A stretch of DNA of 64,000 nt from an uncultured Candidatus Melainabacteria bacterium (GTDB lineage Bacteria; Cyanobacteriota; Vampirovibrionia; Gastranaerophilales; Gastranaerophilaceae): assembly GCA_949741915.1 (NCBI GenBank), contig CATJOM010000035.1, forward strand, positions 42,432 to 106,431, in the 5' to 3' direction. The position numbers and the translations under genes were made by a program. The notes under the pieces are model-generated. The model ran no database searches, had not been told where the DNA came from, and saw nothing but the letters and a program-made list of their open reading frames with translations. Positions within the stretch are counted from its first letter, which is position 1. Each line of letters opens with the position of its first letter. Positions 61,376 to 64,000 of this stretch are shown here, in pieces.

Positions 61376-61702
61376 TTACCAATCACGCTCCCTTAAAGCA
61401 TCTTCAATATCAATATCTATTTCAAACCAGTTTAAAATATATTCTATAGTTTCTGCAATAGCTTCTCTTGCAACGGTTTCAAGCTCGCTGTCATTTTGTT
61501 CAAATTCTTCCTCTAAATCATTAATCATAACCGTCATTTCATCAAATTTTATCTGAATTTTTTCTAAATCTTTTTCACCAGTTTCTAAAAAGCTAATAAG
61601 ATCTTCTATTGCAGCTTTCAGCTTATCTGTTAAAAAATCCGGAAAATATTCATCCTCATACATTGCATTTAATATTTTATAATTTTCATCAAACTTTTTC
61701 AT
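61376..61702 (-). CDS. DUF5713-like small acidic protein (108 aa)
   Basis: 108 aa, ATG at 61702. Begins with the M-Y-E-D-E-Y-F-P-D-F-L block, then acidic helices with N-D-L-E-E-E-F-E-Q-N-D-S-E-L-E-T-V-A-R-E and a final A-L-R-E-R-D-W, the pattern I associate with DUF5713 proteins. Function unknown; likely a soluble cytoplasmic helical protein. It runs convergent with the metallopeptidase gene. Confidence 0.7.
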   Translation of the reverse strand: MKKFDENYKILNAMYEDEYFPDFLTDKLKAAIEDLISFLETGEKDLEKIQIKFDEMTVMINDLEEEFEQNDSELETVAREAIAETIEYILNWFEIDIDIEDALRERDW

Positions 61703-61965
61703 ATTTATTCTTTCAAAATTAATTCTTAAAGCTGTAAAATCAGCTTACAGCAAGGGTTTTGGAGTGCATTTTATGATAATTTTATGAGGCTGCCATTGGT
61801 ATTACAAATAAGATAGAATACGCCCTGCAAGATGTTTTAGCCCAAAGTCTTGTTAATGTATCCGCCCAGACAAAGGCATTATATTGTTTCATCCCTGCAA
61901 AACGAGGCTTTACAAGGATGAAACCCAAAACCATATATAATAACTGTTAGATAATAAAGGCTAAA

Positions 61966-63090
61966 CTACACGCTGCAAGCGCTTTTTGCCTTCTCTGTGC
62001 ATTCAATTAATGTCTTTGCAACGGCTTTCTGTTCTTCCTCTGTAATTTCTGCAAACATAGGCAGAGAAAGCACCAATTTTGTATCCTTCTCTGTATGTGG
62101 AAGCAGACCTTCCTTTAGATTCAGATGGCTGTGTACTTTTTGAAGATGCAAGGGAACCGGATAATAAATCATAGCGCCAATTCCAGCTTCTTGTAAAAGT
62201 TTGTGGACAGCATCTCTATTTGGCACCTTTACTGTATATTGGTGGTAAACCGCATAAATATTGTCGATTTCCTTTGGTGTTTCTATGTCTTTAGAGTCTT
62301 TGAATAATTCATTATAGAATGCAGCATGTTCTCTTCTTTTTTTGTTCCAGTCGTTGATATAGTTTAGTTTTACCCTTAAAATTGCCGCCTGAATCTCATC
62401 AAGTCTTGAGTTTACACCAATTTCATCATGATAATAGCGAACCGCACCCCCATGGTTTCTTAAGGCTATCATTCTATTTTTCAATTTTTCCGAATTAGTA
62501 GTAGCCAAGCCGCCATCGCCCATTGTACCAAGGTTTTTAGTTGGATAAAAGCTGTAGCAGCCAATATCGCCAAAGCTCCCAACTTTTTTACCCTTGAATT
62601 CAGCACCTATAGCCTGGCAGCAGTCCTCAATGACATAAAGGTTATGTTTTTTTGCAATAGCCATAATTTTATCCATATCGCAGGGCTGCCCGTAAAGATG
62701 AACTGGCAGAATAGCCTTAGTTTTCGAGGTTATTTTTTCTTCAATTAAATTAGCATCCATATTAAAAGTATCAGGATTGATATCTACAAAAACAGGTGTC
62801 GCACCAACAATACCAATAGCTTCAGTTGTTGCAACAAATGTAAAAGCAACTGTTATAACCTCATCACCAGGGCCTATATCAAGAGCCCTCAAAGCCAAAT
62901 GCAGAGCATCAGTTCCGGAATTTAGCGCGACAGCATAGTTCGTGCCTATGAAATTTGCCATCTCCTCTTCAAAAGCCTTGTTATTCTTGCCCAAAATATA
63001 TGAGCCACTTCTCATAACCTCAAGCACCTTTTCTTCAACCTCATTTTGAATTGCGGCATACTGCCTTTTTGAATCAATAATTGGTATCAT
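61966..63090 (-). CDS. DegT/DnrJ/EryC1-type sugar aminotransferase
   Basis: 374 aa, ATG at 63090 after AGAGGGG. PLP enzyme adding an amino group to a nucleotide-linked ketosugar. Motifs: [39 protein letters not shown] (PLP ring Asp), and the PLP-binding Lys in F-Y-P-T-K-N-L-G (~residue 185), G-D-G-G. C-terminal [12 protein letters not shown] is also conserved. Probably makes an aminosugar for surface polysaccharide. No sugar-pathway neighbours in the window. Confidence 0.93.
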   Translation of the reverse strand: MIPIIDSKRQYAAIQNEVEEKVLEVMRSGSYILGKNNKAFEEEMANFIGTNYAVALNSGTDALHLALRALDIGPGDEVITVAFTFVATTEAIGIVGATPVFVDINPDTFNMDANLIEEKITSKTKAILPVHLYGQPCDMDKIMAIAKKHNLYVIEDCCQAIGAEFKGKKVGSFGDIGCYSFYPTKNLGTMGDGGLATTNSEKLKNRMIALRNHGGAVRYYHDEIGVNSRLDEIQAAILRVKLNYINDWNKKRREHAAFYNELFKDSKDIETPKEIDNIYAVYHQYTVKVPNRDAVHKLLQEAGIGAMIYYPVPLHLQKVHSHLNLKEGLLPHTEKDTKLVLSLPMFAEITEEEQKAVAKTLIECTEKAKSACSV

Positions 63091-63181
63091 AAGTCCCCCT
63101 CTACATCCTGCTTTTTAAATATATATTAGCACAGAATTATATCATCTTAATATAATCTTAATTTTTGATGTTTACTTGGGC

Positions 63182-63430
63182 TTAATTAGGTTGCTTTGCA
63201 GGCTCAGCGAGAGTGTCAAATTTTAACAGCTCAAATGGCTCTATTTTAAGAGCATCGGCAAGTTTTAAGATAGTGACAAGCCCGGGCTTATTGATACATA
63301 CTTCAATTTTGCCCATATAATCCAGACTAATTCCCGATTCTTCCGCCAGTTTTTCCTGAGTTAACCCCGCCGCCTCTCTTAAAGCCTTAATTCTTTTACC
63401 AAGGTTTTTGTAGAACAACGTTTTATTCAT
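63182..63430 (-). CDS. XRE-family DNA-binding protein (82 aa)
   Basis: 82 aa from ATG at 63430. Helix-turn-helix of the Cro/C1 type: L-G-K-R-I-K-A-L-R-E-A-A-G-L-T-Q-E-K-L-A-E-E-S-G-I-S-L-D-Y-M-G-K-I-E, then L-K-L-A-D-A-L-K-I-E-P-F-E-L-L. Single small domain, so it may act as a stand-alone regulator or restriction-modification-type controller. It diverges from the pilin-like gene, and a 27-base palindrome (63471-63497) lies between the two. Confidence 0.9.
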   Translation of the reverse strand: MNKTLFYKNLGKRIKALREAAGLTQEKLAEESGISLDYMGKIEVCINKPGLVTILKLADALKIEPFELLKFDTLAEPAKQPN

Positions 63431-63470
63431 CTTTATTGACAATAAGTAGGATATAAGGAATTTTTGCTTT

Positions 63471-63497
63471 TTATTACTGGACTATATCCAGTAATAA
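63471..63497. promoter_or_regulatory. Palindrome between the XRE and prepilin genes (operator candidate)
   Basis: Arms TTATTACTGGA and TCCAGTAATAA around CTATA. It sits 41 bases from the XRE start and 56 bases before the prepilin gene. The arms ATTACTGG and CCAGTAAT recur inside the prepilin gene at 63823-63849. Confidence 0.7.
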
Positions 63498-63553
63498 AGC
63501 TTGAAGGCTGAGTTTAAAATGTGAATATCATAAGTTTTTAAGGATAGATAAAT

Positions 63554-64000
63554 ATGCCGGATAAAAATTACGAATCAAATTTTCAAACTACTAAACTAAA
63601 CCACGGTTTAGCTAAATTTAAATCAGCTATATGGAGCGGGCAGAAAGACGGATGTAATAAAAGCATTGTGAACAAAGCTTTTGGGGACGATAATCTAAAT
63701 AGAGCTTTTATAAAAAAGGGTTCAGCCACTACGCTTTTTGGAACAATATCGCGCTTTGATAAAAATGGCAAAGCTGCCTTCTCCCTTGTAGAAATGCTCA
63801 TGGCACTTCTTGTTGCTTCTCTATTACTGGCCGCGCTAGCGCCAGTAATGACAAAGAGGTTTAGTGAGAATGTTAATGTAAGTGGAAGTATGGGAGCAAG
63901 TAATACTAATCAAAAAACATATGAAATAGAATTTAATTCTGATGAATGTAGTGAAATAAAAATAGATAGTACAGATGGTAGTGAATATTGTGAAGGAGAA
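63554..64000 (+). CDS. Prepilin-like (pseudopilin) gene with a ~75-residue leader, 3' end outside the window
   Basis: ATG at 63554 after AAGGA; open to the end. Residues 1-75 are a charged, mostly hydrophilic leader, then A-A-F-S-L-V-E-M-L-M-A-L-L-V-A-S: the class III type IV prepilin cleavage motif with Glu5 and a 20-residue hydrophobic helix. Cleavage would follow Ala75, so position -1 is Ala rather than the near-universal Gly. The leader is far longer than the usual 6-30 residues. After the helix the visible mature part is Ser/Glu/Asn-rich. A role in a type IV pilus or secretion pseudopilus is likely. Confidence 0.75.
   Translation, partial: MPDKNYESNFQTTKLNHGLAKFKSAIWSGQKDGCNKSIVNKAFGDDNLNRAFIKKGSATTLFGTISRFDKNGKAAFSLVEMLMALLVASLLLAALAPVMTKRFSENVNVSGSMGASNTNQKTYEIEFNSDECSEIKIDSTDGSEYCEGE

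Noticed and set aside
1..64000. CRISPR array, prophage or complete IS element
   Set aside because: No regularly spaced direct repeats, no transposase, integrase or phage structural gene was seen on either strand.

Overview
The window looks like chromosome of an AT-rich, Gram-negative, probably anaerobic bacterium with an outer membrane. It carries lipid A genes (lpxD, lpxC, fabZ, lpxA), an OstA/LptD-like barrel, an SLH-domain outer-envelope protein, SepF, rubrerythrin, a small ferredoxin and a CoA-dehydratase-type activase. SLH plus OstA plus SepF in a non-photosynthetic, AT-rich genome fits Cyanobacteriota of the class Vampirovibrionia (Melainabacteria), most likely a gut Gastranaerophilales. 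That assignment is inference from gene content; no rRNA or marker search was possible. I see no complete IS element, prophage or CRISPR array.

Layout. 1-1065: end of a TPR gene, a lipoprotein and a YkgJ-type cysteine-cluster protein, translationally coupled. 1311-7009 (minus): OstA-like barrel, M23 hydrolase with a 35-residue membrane peptide gene before it, and a secreted SNase/PLD nuclease. 7678-10848 (minus): SWIM-SNF2 helicase. 11072-17698: lineage-type hypotheticals that share a short N-terminal Phe-x-Gly tag (one paralogue frameshifted), interrupted by acpS and a TerC/DUF475 membrane protein. 18008-18969: MarR regulator and cupin gene sharing an operator. 19296-25215 (minus): tRNA-Leu(GAG), fabF, acpP, SLH protein, sepF-yggS and pdxJ. 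25404-36043 (plus): zinc-ribbon/AAA/TPR protein, plsC-like acyltransferase, ROK kinase, mfd and a PrsA/SurA-like foldase. 36178-42684 (plus): a compact envelope run rfaE2-lpxD-lpxC-fabZ-lpxA-M29 peptidase-polyprenyl synthase-lepB. 44393-49450 (plus): the whole condensin smc-scpA-scpB, then a ferredoxin. 50041-58723: mixed envelope and housekeeping genes (coiled-coil membrane protein, glycine-zipper envelope protein, HIT, 5-FTHF cyclo-ligase, CHAP amidase, rubrerythrin, BadF-type activase). 58726-64000: tagged hypotheticals, a metallopeptidase gene switched out of frame by a 12-C tract, a DUF5713 protein, a DegT aminotransferase, an XRE regulator and the start of a prepilin-like gene with a very long leader.

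Themes. (1) At least five genes have a -10 box only 6-7 bases before the start codon and no Shine-Dalgarno, so they are probably read from leaderless mRNAs. (2) A set of non-Sec proteins begins with a short N-terminal segment ending in F-[GKS]-G or a close variant; several are paralogues, one is a predicted zinc peptidase under poly-C control. This is the best candidate here for an undescribed system (a sorting or secretion tag with phase-variable cargo). (3) A MarR-type 20-bp palindrome lies exactly in the -35/-10 spacer of its own gene and recurs before the cupin gene.
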